A stretch of 64,000 nt of DNA from DATBMA01 sp036555105 (GTDB lineage Bacteria; Actinomycetota; Acidimicrobiia; Spongiisociales; ZC4RG35): NCBI GenBank assembly GCA_036555105.1, contig DATBMA010000031.1, forward strand, positions 34,797 through 98,796, read 5' to 3'. Shown in pieces: positions 8,296 to 16,562 of the stretch. The notes under the pieces were generated by a model, which was not told the origin of the DNA, ran no database searches, and saw only the letters and a list, made by a program, of their open reading frames with translations. Both the position numbers and the translations under genes were made by a program. The stretch's first letter is position 1. Each line of letters opens with the position of its first letter.

Positions 8296-9618
8296 TCATC
8301 CCTCTGGGAGTGATCCCTGGATCTGTTCGCCGTATGTGAGCGCCAAATCAGCCCCATACGTGAACGTGTCATATGTGCCGATACCCGGTTCGCCGTGCTC
8401 GCTGAAGTCGAGCGGACCAGAGGCACCGTCGTAGTCGATGTCGACTCCTGCCCACACCTTCTCCAAACAGTCGGCGACCAACGAGCACTTCTCGCCATCC
8501 CGGGTCACCCCGATGATCTGATCGACATATACCGCCGGGTCGTTGCTCTGTGCCGCTTGGGCGGCGAGAGTCAGGACCACGAAGCAGTCGTACTGGTGGG
8601 CCGAGAATACGGTGGGAGCATCCGGGGCAAACGCTGCGAAGCGGTCCCCGAAGGTTGCCTCACCGTTGGCGGGAGCAGCTGCGGGATAGGTTCCCTTGAA
8701 GCCCTCGACCAGGTCGGTGCGGCCACCCACTGTGTCGGCCTTGATGTTGTCGACGAAGCCGTCAGCCACGTAAGTCTGGCCGTCCCAGCCGGCAGCCGCC
8801 AGGTCCTGAACGATCTGACCGCCCTCGGCGAAGGAGATCAGAGCCAGGGCATCGGCCCCGGAGGCGACGATGTCTTGAGCGACGTCGGTGTACGAGCCGG
8901 CTTCAGGGTCGTAGCCCTCTCGATAGACAACTGTGGCTCCTGCTGCCTCGACCGCATCGGCCAGGGCGTTGCCGAATCCCTCTCCGTAGACGTCCTGTCG
9001 CCAGGACACTGCCACGTTCGCATTCCCGTCCTCGACCACGATGTTGCCCAAGAGCGGCCCCTGGATGTCGTCAGACGGTGCCGTACGCACATGGTTGGGG
9101 TCGTACTCGGGGGCACTGAAGGCCGAACCGGTGCTGGTGCCAGAGCACATCACCATGTGGGCGGTGTTGACCTTGTCCCAAACCGATGCCGCGACACCTG
9201 AAGCCAGCGGTCCCATGACCGCGTTCTTGCTTCCATCCAGGAATGCCTCGATGTTGGTGCCCGCCACGGTCTGATCGGTGCCGTCATCGGCGAACTCCAC
9301 CGACACGAGGTCCGGTGAGACGGCGTTGATCTCCGCAACTGCCATGTTGAGGGGTTCGCTCACTGCATCGACGATGCCGGACAGGGCTCCGGTCTGGTCG
9401 ACCATCGCCCCGATCGCCATCTGAATCGGCGACATGGCAGCGGCGGTGGTGCCGGGCGCGGCCGTAGTGCTGGGGGCCGCCGTGGTTGCCGGCGCCCCGG
9501 TGGTGGTCGGGGCGGCAGTGGTCGTGGTGGAACTCGTGCAGGCGCTGATCAACAGCACGCCCGCTCCAAGCACCACGAACGCCTTGCGGCGCCCGGCCTT
9601 TCTCTTATCCAATTTCAT
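8296..9618 (-). CDS. livJ: Branched-chain amino-acid-type solute-binding lipoprotein
   Basis: A 440-residue Peripla_BP_6-type binding protein that would capture a substrate outside the membrane and deliver it to LivHMGF. The N-terminus has a basic region (KRKAGRR), a hydrophobic core and a lipobox LISAC with the lipidated Cys at about residue 27, followed by a long Thr/Ala-rich linker. The mature domain begins PIQMAIGAMVDQTGALSG. ATG at 9618 is preferred over the adjacent TTG because GGAGGT lies five bases upstream. The gene faces the liv operon tail to tail, so it has its own promoter. Substrate may be an amino acid, urea or an amide. Confidence 0.88.
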   Translation of the reverse strand: MKLDKRKAGRRKAFVVLGAGVLLISACTSSTTTTAAPTTTGAPATTAAPSTTAAPGTTAAAMSPIQMAIGAMVDQTGALSGIVDAVSEPLNMAVAEINAVSPDLVSVEFADDGTDQTVAGTNIEAFLDGSKNAVMGPLASGVAASVWDKVNTAHMVMCSGTSTGSAFSAPEYDPNHVRTAPSDDIQGPLLGNIVVEDGNANVAVSWRQDVYGEGFGNALADAVEAAGATVVYREGYDPEAGSYTDVAQDIVASGADALALISFAEGGQIVQDLAAAGWDGQTYVADGFVDNIKADTVGGRTDLVEGFKGTYPAAAPANGEATFGDRFAAFAPDAPTVFSAHQYDCFVVLTLAAQAAQSNDPAVYVDQIIGVTRDGEKCSLVADCLEKVWAGVDIDYDGASGPLDFSEHGEPGIGTYDTFTYGADLALTYGEQIQGSLPEG

Positions 9619-9779
9619 CAATTACCTCCGGATTTTCACCCAAGGGCCCGCCATGACTGCCCCGGATTTCGGGGTCGGTGGGTCGATAGACGATAGCCAG
9701 AGGGTCTAAGGCTCCGCCATCGCGAATTCGCCATCTCTGGCTGGATTCACGGGCAGTGGCAGCTGGTTACGGTGCGAGA

Positions 9780-10499
9780 GTGACCTATCCCATCGAGGAA
9801 ATCGCCGCCCGCGACGCCTATTCAGCGTCGGCGGAAGGAAGGGTCATCGGCGTAGAACCCGACGGAGTCCTGCTCGACCGCACCGTCTTCTACGCCCGAG
9901 GCGGCGGCCAACCGGGTGACCGGGGGGTCCTCAGGTACGGGGACGGGCAGGTCGAGGTGGTCGACACCATCCGCCGAGGCGGGGACGTGTTCCACCTCAC
10001 CGCGGGCCAGCATGGTCTGGAACCCGGCATGAATGTCGAGGGCGAGATCGACTGGGACCGCCGCTACAGGCTGATGCGCACCCACACCGCCCTCCATGCC
10101 CTCACCGGGGTTGTCTGGCGGGACTTTGGGGCCAAGGTGACCGGCGGAAACATGGAGCCGGGCTCCGCGCGGATGGATTTCGAGCTCGACTCGATGTCAG
10201 TGGATTTCGGCCGGGAGGTCGAGCGGATCCTCAATTCCGAACTGGTCAAGGGTTATCCGACCGAGGTGATCTTCATGGCCAGGGAGGCGGCAATGCTTGA
10301 CCCCGATCTGATACGGACCAAGGTCGACCTGATCCCCGAGTACGTCAAGGAGTTGCGGGTCATCGACATCGTCGGCCTCGACCGCCAGGCCGATGGCGGC
10401 ACCCATGTGCGGTCGACTCTCGAAGTCGGGCAGGTAGTGGTGACCAAGACCGAGTCCAAGGGCCGCGAGAACAAACGAATTCGCATCGAGCTGAGCTGA
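9780..10499 (+). CDS. alaX: AlaX-type alanyl-tRNA editing protein
   Basis: A 239-residue free-standing homologue of the AlaRS editing domain, which hydrolyses Ser- or Gly-mischarged tRNA-Ala in trans. It shows YARGGGQPGDRG near residue 40, the zinc motif HTALH near 107 and DGGTHVRST near 205. In AlaRS the last motif is CGGTH; here the Cys position is Asp, which I believe occurs in part of the AlaX family. GTG at 9780 aligns with family N-termini (TYPIEEIAARDAY); GTG at 9756 in the same frame is an alternative. The 3' end runs into a hairpin-forming repeat. Confidence 0.85.
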   Translation: MTYPIEEIAARDAYSASAEGRVIGVEPDGVLLDRTVFYARGGGQPGDRGVLRYGDGQVEVVDTIRRGGDVFHLTAGQHGLEPGMNVEGEIDWDRRYRLMRTHTALHALTGVVWRDFGAKVTGGNMEPGSARMDFELDSMSVDFGREVERILNSELVKGYPTEVIFMAREAAMLDPDLIRTKVDLIPEYVKELRVIDIVGLDRQADGGTHVRSTLEVGQVVVTKTESKGRENKRIRIELS

Positions 10500-10613
10500 G
10501 GTCTCACGGTCTCGAGGTCGCACAGTCTCGAAGTCTCGAGGCCTCGCGGTGCACTCAGTACTCCGGTGTGACCGTGTGAGGTGTGACCTTGAGACCTTGA
10601 GACCTTGAGACCG
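10500..10613. repeat. GAGACC-type repeat with inverted arms between convergent genes
   Basis: The gap between two convergent genes is filled by GTCTC/GAGAC units. The left side reads GGTCTCACGGTCTCGAGGTC, and near the right end three direct copies of a nine-base unit (TTGAGACCT-like) lead to GAGACCGTCAG. The arms are nearly complementary over 20 bases, so the RNA of either strand could fold into a long hairpin, possibly acting as a bidirectional terminator. Confidence 0.7.
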
Positions 10614-11150
10614 TCAGTTCCCCATGCGTTTGAGGATGCGACCCACCGTCAGCCAGGTGCGGGAGGTGACCTCCTTGCCGAACTCCTCTTCGATCCATGA
10701 CATGACATCGGGTGTCGGGACCTGAGTGTTGTCCGTCACGGTGAAGATCTCTCTTGGCCGCGCCGCGATCACCCGATAGCCACGGCCTCTCGGCCGATAG
10801 GGGACCTTGAACCGCGGTAGCAGGCGAGCTTTGCCGAATGTCACCAGGAGATAGGTCCTGGGACCGTGTTCGAGCTTGCCGAACGGCTCGGCGTCGAGCA
10901 TTCGCTCCAGCTCGGCTTGGGTACGGATGATGGTCGTGCTGTTGAATCCCAGCGTTTGGAACCAAGCCGTCTCCAGCCTCGACTCGAGCCCTGGGAGATC
11001 CGCGTCATCGGTCTCGAACACGACGTTGCCGCTCGATATGACGGTGCCGACCGCCTGGAGTCCGACGCCTTCAGCGGCCCGGCGCAGGTGCTCATTGCGC
11101 ATGTTGGGGCTCGGCCCGATTCCGCGCAGAAGGGCAACGCACCTGGTCAT
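10614..11150 (-). CDS. DUF1697 family protein
   Basis: A 178-residue protein with the DUF1697 pattern: CVALLRGI at the start, LQAVGTVISSGNVVFETDD around residues 35-55, and PTPDVMSWIEEEFGKEVTSRTW toward the end before a final TVGRILKRM. The family is common in actinobacteria and has no assigned activity. The start at 11150 matches the usual MTRxVALLRG beginning; an open frame continues to 11186 but would almost touch the divergent gene at 11193. Confidence 0.85.
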   Translation of the reverse strand: MTRCVALLRGIGPSPNMRNEHLRRAAEGVGLQAVGTVISSGNVVFETDDADLPGLESRLETAWFQTLGFNSTTIIRTQAELERMLDAEPFGKLEHGPRTYLLVTFGKARLLPRFKVPYRPRGRGYRVIAARPREIFTVTDNTQVPTPDVMSWIEEEFGKEVTSRTWLTVGRILKRMGN

Positions 11151-11192
11151 ATGGAAGGGAGTTCTAGTCGCGGTGGGTGGCATCATCTGAGT

Positions 11193-12164
11193 GTGAAGGC
11201 ATTGATCCGAAGCCGATACGGGTCGCCGGATGTGTTGGCCGTCGCCGAGATTCCGAGGCCGGCGGTGGGGGAGGCCGAAGCGTTGGTGAAGGTGGTGGCA
11301 GCCTCCTTGAACACAGCGGACCTCGACTATCTCTATGGCAAGCCGCGACTGGCCCGTGTGGCCGGCGGTTTCTTCCGCCCGAGGTCACCCGGGCTCGGGC
11401 TCGACGTCGCCGGACGGGTCGAAGCCGTGGGCCCGAGTGTGACCGACCTGCAGGTTGGGGACGAGGTCTGGGCCGACTTGTTTTCGCACGGTCAGAGTGC
11501 CTTGGCCGAGTATGTCTGCGCGCGGGCAAGGGCTTTCACTCCCAAGCCTGCGAAGTCATCCTTCGAGGAGGCTGCCGCCGTCCCCCACTCCGGAGTCCTG
11601 GCCCTGCAGGCTCTGCTCGGTAGAGGACCGATCCTTCCTGGGCAACGGGTTCTGATCAACGGAGGGGGAGGATGCGTCGGGCCGTTCGCCATCCAGATCG
11701 CCAAGGCATATGGAGCCGAAGTGACAGCGGTCGACGGCACAGAGAAGCTGGAGTTGATGCTCGAGGCCGGCGCCGACCACGTGGTCGACTTCAGGCGAGA
11801 GGATGTGACCAAGGCCGGGCGTCGCTACGACCTGATCCTCGACATCGCCCAGACCCGGTCTGTGAGCGGATGGCGTGGCCTGCTCGAGGCCGACGGCCGC
11901 TTCGTCCTCATCGCCCGCACCCTCGGCGGCTTCTTCAGGGCAGCGTTGATGGGGGGTCTCATCTCCTTGTTCGGGGGCAAGCGCATGGGCATCTTCAGCT
12001 GGCAGCCGAACCGCCCTCAGGACCTGGACACCCTCAGAGGTCTCATCGACGACGGGCGCATCAAGCCCCTCCTCGACCGCCGGTTCGCCCTGGATGAGGC
12101 TCCGGAGGCCGTGAGATATCTCGCAGAGGGACGGGCTCGCGGCAAGCTTTTGGTCGTACCTTGA
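11193..12164 (+). CDS. Zinc-independent quinone-reductase-like alcohol dehydrogenase (MDR family)
   Basis: A 323-residue medium-chain dehydrogenase/reductase that probably reduces a carbonyl or quinone with NADPH. It begins KALIRSRYGSPDVLAVAEI, has LGLDVAGRVEAVGPSV in the catalytic domain, and a nucleotide-binding motif LINGGGGCVGPFAIQIAK near residue 150. It lacks the structural-zinc cysteine cluster of alcohol dehydrogenases. The open frame extends upstream to 10866, but that part is antisense to the DUF1697 gene; GTG at 11193 is the sensible start. Confidence 0.85.
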   Translation: MKALIRSRYGSPDVLAVAEIPRPAVGEAEALVKVVAASLNTADLDYLYGKPRLARVAGGFFRPRSPGLGLDVAGRVEAVGPSVTDLQVGDEVWADLFSHGQSALAEYVCARARAFTPKPAKSSFEEAAAVPHSGVLALQALLGRGPILPGQRVLINGGGGCVGPFAIQIAKAYGAEVTAVDGTEKLELMLEAGADHVVDFRREDVTKAGRRYDLILDIAQTRSVSGWRGLLEADGRFVLIARTLGGFFRAALMGGLISLFGGKRMGIFSWQPNRPQDLDTLRGLIDDGRIKPLLDRRFALDEAPEAVRYLAEGRARGKLLVVP

Positions 12165-12272
12165 CGCTTCGCCAGAGAAGGTCATGGCCGCGGGCGTCCT
12201 TGATGATCACGACCGCGTGACGCCGAGCCGGCGCGACGGTTTTGTCGCAGCCACCACTTAGCCTGGCTCGCA

Positions 12273-13229
12273 GTGCTCGACTTCATTCTGGGCCTGTTTC
12301 TCGCCGCCCTCGCTGTCCGCGGGTGGCTACGCGGGTTCGTGAAGGAGGCCTTCGATCTCGTGGGGCTGGCGCTAGGGGTCTTCATGGCCTTCCGCTTGGC
12401 CGCTCCCCTCGGGGACTTCTTTGCCGAGAGGTTCGGGGTGACGCCCGAGTGGGCGAGGGTGGGCGCTGGGATCACCCTCTTCCTATTGGTCGGGGTCGTC
12501 CTCTCCATCGCCTCCAACCTTCTCGGGCGAGTGGTTCGGCTGCCCGGCCTGAACCTCGCCAACCGCCTTGGAGGCTCGGCGCTGGCCGCCCTGTGGGGAG
12601 CCCTGCTGCTGTCGGTGATCGTCACCCTGTTGCGGGTGCTCCCCATCCCTGCAGTCGAGGAGCAAGTCGAGAACTCGGTGGTAGCGGCCACCTTGGCCGG
12701 GCCCGCCCAAGAGGCGATCGGCTCTTTGGTCGATGACCCGATGCTCGACTCGCTGCTCGCCCTCGAGTCCTCGATCGGAACCAGGAGGGTGGTGCTCGAG
12801 GGTGACGAGCGAGTTGATCTGGAACCGGTCGAGGCCGAAGACCTCGCTTTCGCGACCGAGGAGGCGCGAGAGATCTACCGGCTGATCAACCAGACGCGCC
12901 TGGAAGTCGGGGTGGACCCGCTGTCTTGGTCGGACGGGCTGGCGATGGTGGCTTCTGGCCAGGCGCGGGAGATGTACTCGCTTGGGTACGTGTCGCATCT
13001 CTCGCCGGTGACGGGCCGGGTGACCGATCGGGTGGCCGGCTCGGGCATCCCGCTGGCGGTCGTGGGGGAGAACCTGGCCTTGGCCGGGAGCATCCAAGCG
13101 GTGCACGAGGGGTTAATGGCATCACCGTCGCACAGGGCGAACATCCTCAACCCGTCTTTCGACCGGGTCGGGGTGGGAGTGGTGAGAGGACCGTACGGAT
13201 TGATGGTGGTGCAGGTGTTCGGAGGCTGA
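12273..13229 (+). CDS. CvpA-like membrane domain fused to a CAP/SCP domain
   Basis: A 318-residue protein with two parts. Residues 1-150 have four hydrophobic helices with the CvpA-like stretch RGWLRGFVKEAFDLVGLALG. Residues 195-318 form a CAP/SCP (YkwD-like) domain: INQTRLEVGVDPLSWSDGLA, then YVSHLSP, GENLALAG and SHRANILNPSFDRVGVGVV, retaining the conserved His and Glu residues. The CAP domain would be outside the cell. TAGCCT at 12259-12264 is eight bases before GTG at 12273, suggesting a leaderless message. Confidence 0.85.
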   Translation: MLDFILGLFLAALAVRGWLRGFVKEAFDLVGLALGVFMAFRLAAPLGDFFAERFGVTPEWARVGAGITLFLLVGVVLSIASNLLGRVVRLPGLNLANRLGGSALAALWGALLLSVIVTLLRVLPIPAVEEQVENSVVAATLAGPAQEAIGSLVDDPMLDSLLALESSIGTRRVVLEGDERVDLEPVEAEDLAFATEEAREIYRLINQTRLEVGVDPLSWSDGLAMVASGQAREMYSLGYVSHLSPVTGRVTDRVAGSGIPLAVVGENLALAGSIQAVHEGLMASPSHRANILNPSFDRVGVGVVRGPYGLMVVQVFGG

Positions 13230-13231
13230 GG

Positions 13232-13897
13232 TCAGCCGCTGCGCTTCACCCAGCGGCCATTCTCGTCCTGAGCCCACTCCGAGCCCGACAACACGACGCT
13301 GAAAGTCGCCATCCCCTTGACCTGGCTCTTGACCGTCTTGAAAAGGGCCTTGGCGTCGTTCTTGAGCATGCGGGCCTGCTCCAGGCGGTATCGGAGAGGT
13401 ACCGCCTTGTCAACGGTTCGTTGCCTCATCGCTGCCGCGTGCTCGCTGGAGGCTCGCTGGCTCACCTCTGCGAACTGGATGATGGTGAGGACTTCGGAGT
13501 CGCTGAGCCCCTCGACGTAGCGCCGGACGATCTGCTCGATGGGACCGAACACTTCCGAGGACAGCCGTTTGGCCTCAGGAGTCAGCTCGACAATCACCTT
13601 CCGCCGGTCGGATGGATCGAATCGGCGAAGGGTGAGCCCGGCCAGTTCGAGCCGGTCGATCACCGCGGTGACTGCCCCGGTGGTGAGCCCGGCTTCCTTG
13701 GCCAGCTCACCGGCTGTGACCCGCTCGCGGTGGTCGACGATGTCGAGGCAACGCCCGTCGGTAGGGTTGATGCCAAGGAACTCGGCGAAGGAGTGATCCA
13801 GCAGGTTGCTGGCCGTCTGAGCCGCACGCGTCGCCTCGATCAGGCGGGCCTCCGCTTGGAGCCTCTGGTCTCTTGACAAACTGATATCTTGATTCAT
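13232..13897 (-). CDS. MarR family transcriptional regulator
   Basis: A 221-residue DNA-binding protein. A winged helix-turn-helix is visible at about residues 55-110: VTAGELAKEAGLTTGAVTAV, then RLELAGLTLRRFDPSDRRKV as recognition helix and wing, typical of MarR. A further 90 residues form a longer C-terminal part than in most MarR proteins (usually about 150 residues). It is divergent from an exporter pair starting 40 bases away and most likely represses it in response to a toxic ligand. Its start codon overlaps the likely exporter promoter. Confidence 0.85.
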   Translation of the reverse strand: MNQDISLSRDQRLQAEARLIEATRAAQTASNLLDHSFAEFLGINPTDGRCLDIVDHRERVTAGELAKEAGLTTGAVTAVIDRLELAGLTLRRFDPSDRRKVIVELTPEAKRLSSEVFGPIEQIVRRYVEGLSDSEVLTIIQFAEVSQRASSEHAAAMRQRTVDKAVPLRYRLEQARMLKNDAKALFKTVKSQVKGMATFSVVLSGSEWAQDENGRWVKRSG

Positions 13898-13910
13898 AAG
13901 ATTCTTAGAA
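13873..13910 (+). promoter_or_regulatory. Predicted promoter of the ABC exporter and possible MarR operator
   Basis: TTGACA at 13873-13878 and TAAGAT at 13897-13902 are separated by 18 bases, the best sigma-70-like promoter I see in the window. It is followed directly by TTCTTAGAA at 13902-13910, a nine-base odd palindrome placed near the expected transcription start. The promoter overlaps the 5' end of the divergent marR gene, so one bound repressor could shut both directions. Confidence 0.55.
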
Positions 13911-13936
13911 CCTGAAGTATAGCGAGAGGAAGCCAG

Positions 13937-14929
13937 ATGTCATCGAAAGTCATCGAAGCCCGGGGCTTGCGCCGGACCTACAAGGCAAAGAAGGAAGCAG
14001 TGGAGGCTGTCAGGGGGGTCGACTTCGAGGTGCAGGCAGGCGAGATCGTGGGGTTTCTCGGGCCCAACGGCGCAGGCAAGACGACCACTCTGCGGATGCT
14101 CACCACACTGCTACAGCCAACGGGGGGCGAGGCAACGGTGGCAGGGCACGACCTCCTGAAGGACCCGGTCGGGGTGAGGATGCAGATCGGTTACGTCGCC
14201 CAAGGCGGATCGACCGATCCGGAGGCTCGGGCCGGTGAGGAGATCGTCGATCACGCCCGCATGTACGGGATCCCCAAGAAGGATGCGCTCGAGAACGGAG
14301 AGCGGCTCTTCGAGCAATTGGATCTTGACGGCCTCTGGGACCGGAAGTGCAAGACCCTCTCCGGGGGGCAGCGTCGGCGGCTCGATGTCGCCATGGGGCT
14401 GGTGCATCGTCCCGGCCTGGTCTTCTTGGATGAGCCGTCCACCGGGCTCGATCCTCAGTCCCGGGCCAACCTGTGGGAGCACATCGAGCGCCTGCGGAGC
14501 GACCACGGCACGACCGTGTTCATCACCACCCATTACATGGACGAGGCAGATGTGCTTTGCGACCGGATCCTGGTCATCGACGACGGCCAGATCGTGGCTC
14601 GGGGGACTCCTGATGAGCTCAAACGACAGGTCGCAGGCGACTCGGTGATCCTCAGCTTCGCGACCCAAGACGACTCGACCCTGGTGGCAGGAATGGCCGC
14701 GCGCTTGGAGGGGGCGACCCTTCCGGTCATCGACGGTCATGAGGTGCGGTTCCAGGTGCCCGATGGCGCCAGAGCTCTCCCGGTGCTCCTGCGGTCGATG
14801 GTCGAACAGGATGTCGACGCGATCGGAGTCGAGGTCCATCGCCCCACCCTGGACGACGTCTTCCTGACCATGACCGGACGCTCCTTGCGAGACGAGCCGG
14901 AGCTGCTGACCACCGGCCGCGCGGCCTGA
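13937..14929 (+). CDS. DrrA-type ABC exporter ATPase
   Basis: A 330-residue ATPase of the daunorubicin-resistance (DrrA) family, powering export of a drug or lipid through the next gene's membrane protein. Walker A GPNGAGKTTTLRML (about residue 43), signature LSGGQRRRLDVAMGL (about 142), Walker B LVFLDEPSTGLDP, switch HYMDEADVL. The C-terminal extension ends PTLDDVFLTMTGRSLR, the usual DrrA tail. It starts 12 bases upstream of its permease partner and is divergent from the MarR gene. Confidence 0.92.
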   Translation: MSSKVIEARGLRRTYKAKKEAVEAVRGVDFEVQAGEIVGFLGPNGAGKTTTLRMLTTLLQPTGGEATVAGHDLLKDPVGVRMQIGYVAQGGSTDPEARAGEEIVDHARMYGIPKKDALENGERLFEQLDLDGLWDRKCKTLSGGQRRRLDVAMGLVHRPGLVFLDEPSTGLDPQSRANLWEHIERLRSDHGTTVFITTHYMDEADVLCDRILVIDDGQIVARGTPDELKRQVAGDSVILSFATQDDSTLVAGMAARLEGATLPVIDGHEVRFQVPDGARALPVLLRSMVEQDVDAIGVEVHRPTLDDVFLTMTGRSLRDEPELLTTGRAA

Positions 14930-14941
14930 AAGGATCTGACG

Positions 14942-15703
14942 ATGAATGCTTTGCAAGACACGTGGCTGGTCTTCGGACGGTCGATGAAGCTCTCCCTTCG
15001 CAACCCGGTGTGGGTGATATTCGGGCTCATCCAACCGATCCTCTATCTCACCCTCTTCGGTCCGCTCCTCAAGGCAGTGGCCTCTGCCCCGGGGTTCCCT
15101 CCGGGGGATTCGTGGCAGGTCTTCGTTCCCGGCCTCTTGGTGCAGCTCGGCATATTCGGGGCGGTGTTCGTCGGCTTCGGTCTGATCGCCGAGTGGCGGG
15201 CCGGAGTGATCGAGCGAATGCGGGTCACTCCCGCCAGCCGTGCGTCACTCCTCGTGGGGCGGATGTTGAGAGACGTCCTGGTGCTGATCGTGCAGGCGAC
15301 GATCCTGGTCGGCGCCGCCACCCTCTTCGGTCTGCGGGTCCCCTTCGAGAGCTTCCTCGTCGGGCTGGCCATCGTCGCGATGCTTGGCGCCGCCTTCAGC
15401 GCCCTCTCCTACGGGGTGGCGCTCAAACTCAAGAGTGAGGACTCGTTCGCGCCGGTGGTGAACGGAGTGCTGCTGCCCATGTTGCTTCTCTCCGGGATCC
15501 TCCTCCCGATGAGCCTGGCCCCCGGCTGGCTGCAGACCGTGGCGGACGTGAACCCCCTCACCCACGTGGTGGATGGAGTCCGGGCGGTGTTCCGGGGCGA
15601 GGTCGGCTCGCCTGACGCCATGCTCGGGCTCGCCATCACGGTGGCCCTGGTGGTGTTGGGCGTGCTTTTCGGGACCCGGGTGTTCCGCCGGGAATCCGCC
15701 TGA
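14942..15703 (+). CDS. DrrB-type ABC-2 exporter permease
   Basis: A 253-residue membrane protein with six hydrophobic helices. It has an ABC-2 pattern: SLRNPVWVIFGLIQPILYL after a short cytoplasmic N-terminus, an IERMRVTPASR loop, and VNPLTHVVDGVRAVFRGE between the last helices. It would form the channel for the preceding ATPase. Start ATG at 14942 follows AAAGGATCTGACG. Confidence 0.92.
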   Translation: MNALQDTWLVFGRSMKLSLRNPVWVIFGLIQPILYLTLFGPLLKAVASAPGFPPGDSWQVFVPGLLVQLGIFGAVFVGFGLIAEWRAGVIERMRVTPASRASLLVGRMLRDVLVLIVQATILVGAATLFGLRVPFESFLVGLAIVAMLGAAFSALSYGVALKLKSEDSFAPVVNGVLLPMLLLSGILLPMSLAPGWLQTVADVNPLTHVVDGVRAVFRGEVGSPDAMLGLAITVALVVLGVLFGTRVFRRESA

Positions 15704-15717
15704 AACACCGAGTGGCC

Positions 15718-15757
15718 GGGCCGGGAATCTCACCAGATAGGGTGGGGCTCCCGGCCC
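15718..15757 (+). terminator. Possible terminator after the exporter operon
   Basis: GGGCCGGGA at 15718-15726 can pair with TCCCGGCCC at 15749-15757 around a 22-base loop. It lies just after the stop at 15703 and before the ribosome site of the next gene. There is no U-tract, so the call is tentative. Confidence 0.35.
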
Positions 15758-15785
15758 CGCGGCCGCCCGTCGGACAAGGAGGCGT

Positions 15786-16562
15786 ATGAAGCAGGTTGAG
15801 GTCAGCGGAGGCTCGATTGCCTTTCGCGAGAAGGGGAGCGGGCCCAAGGTGCTGCTCATCCATGGCTTCCCGTTCGATCATCGGCTCTGGGGGGAGGTGG
15901 AAGAGCAGCTGGCCTCCGATCTCTGTCTCATCACTCCCGACCTGCGGGGAAGGGGTGGCTCTTCAGCGCCGGCCCTCGAAGTCAATTCGATGGAACTGAT
16001 GGCGGACGACCTTTCGGTGGTGCTGGAGAACGTCGGAGGCGCGCCGGCTCACGTGGTAGGCCACTCAATGGGTGGCTACGTCGCCCTGGCGCTGGCGGAA
16101 CGTTATCCGGGCATGGTCGCCAGTCTGACGATGGTCGCCAGCAAGTCCGGGCCCGACACCGAAGCGGGGAAAGAGGGCCGCAACAACACCATCGCCGGCG
16201 TCAACGCCAATGGCCGACAGTGGCTCGGCACCCAACTCCTGTCCAAGCTGCTCGCGCCCGATGCCTCACCCGGAGTGGTGGCCAAGGCCCGCACAATGAT
16301 CGAAGACACTCCTTATGAGGCGATCATCGGCGACCTGGCGGGGATGCGCGACCGCCCTGATCGCACCTCCGTCTTCAATGGGCTGGCGGTTCCCAAGCTG
16401 GTGGTGATGGGGGAGAACGATTCGTTGATGCCGGCCAGCGACGGCGAGTCGATGGCGGCTGCCGCCCAAGCTCGGTTCGTGCTGGTGCCAGGCCGTGCCC
16501 ACCTCTTGCCGATCGAGGACCCGGCCGCGGTGGCCGAGGCCGTGAGGGGATTGACCTCCTAA
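15786..16562 (+). CDS. Alpha/beta-fold hydrolase
   Basis: A 258-residue hydrolase of the 3-oxoadipate enol-lactonase/BioH-like group. LLIHGFPFDHRLW gives the oxyanion region, GHSMGGYVALALAE the nucleophile elbow (Ser at about residue 97), VVMGENDSLMP the acid and GRAHLLPIEDP the catalytic His. Substrate is not evident. AAGGAGG lies six bases before the ATG. The last four bases overlap the convergent acyltransferase gene. Confidence 0.88.
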   Translation: MKQVEVSGGSIAFREKGSGPKVLLIHGFPFDHRLWGEVEEQLASDLCLITPDLRGRGGSSAPALEVNSMELMADDLSVVLENVGGAPAHVVGHSMGGYVALALAERYPGMVASLTMVASKSGPDTEAGKEGRNNTIAGVNANGRQWLGTQLLSKLLAPDASPGVVAKARTMIEDTPYEAIIGDLAGMRDRPDRTSVFNGLAVPKLVVMGENDSLMPASDGESMAAAAQARFVLVPGRAHLLPIEDPAAVAEAVRGLTS

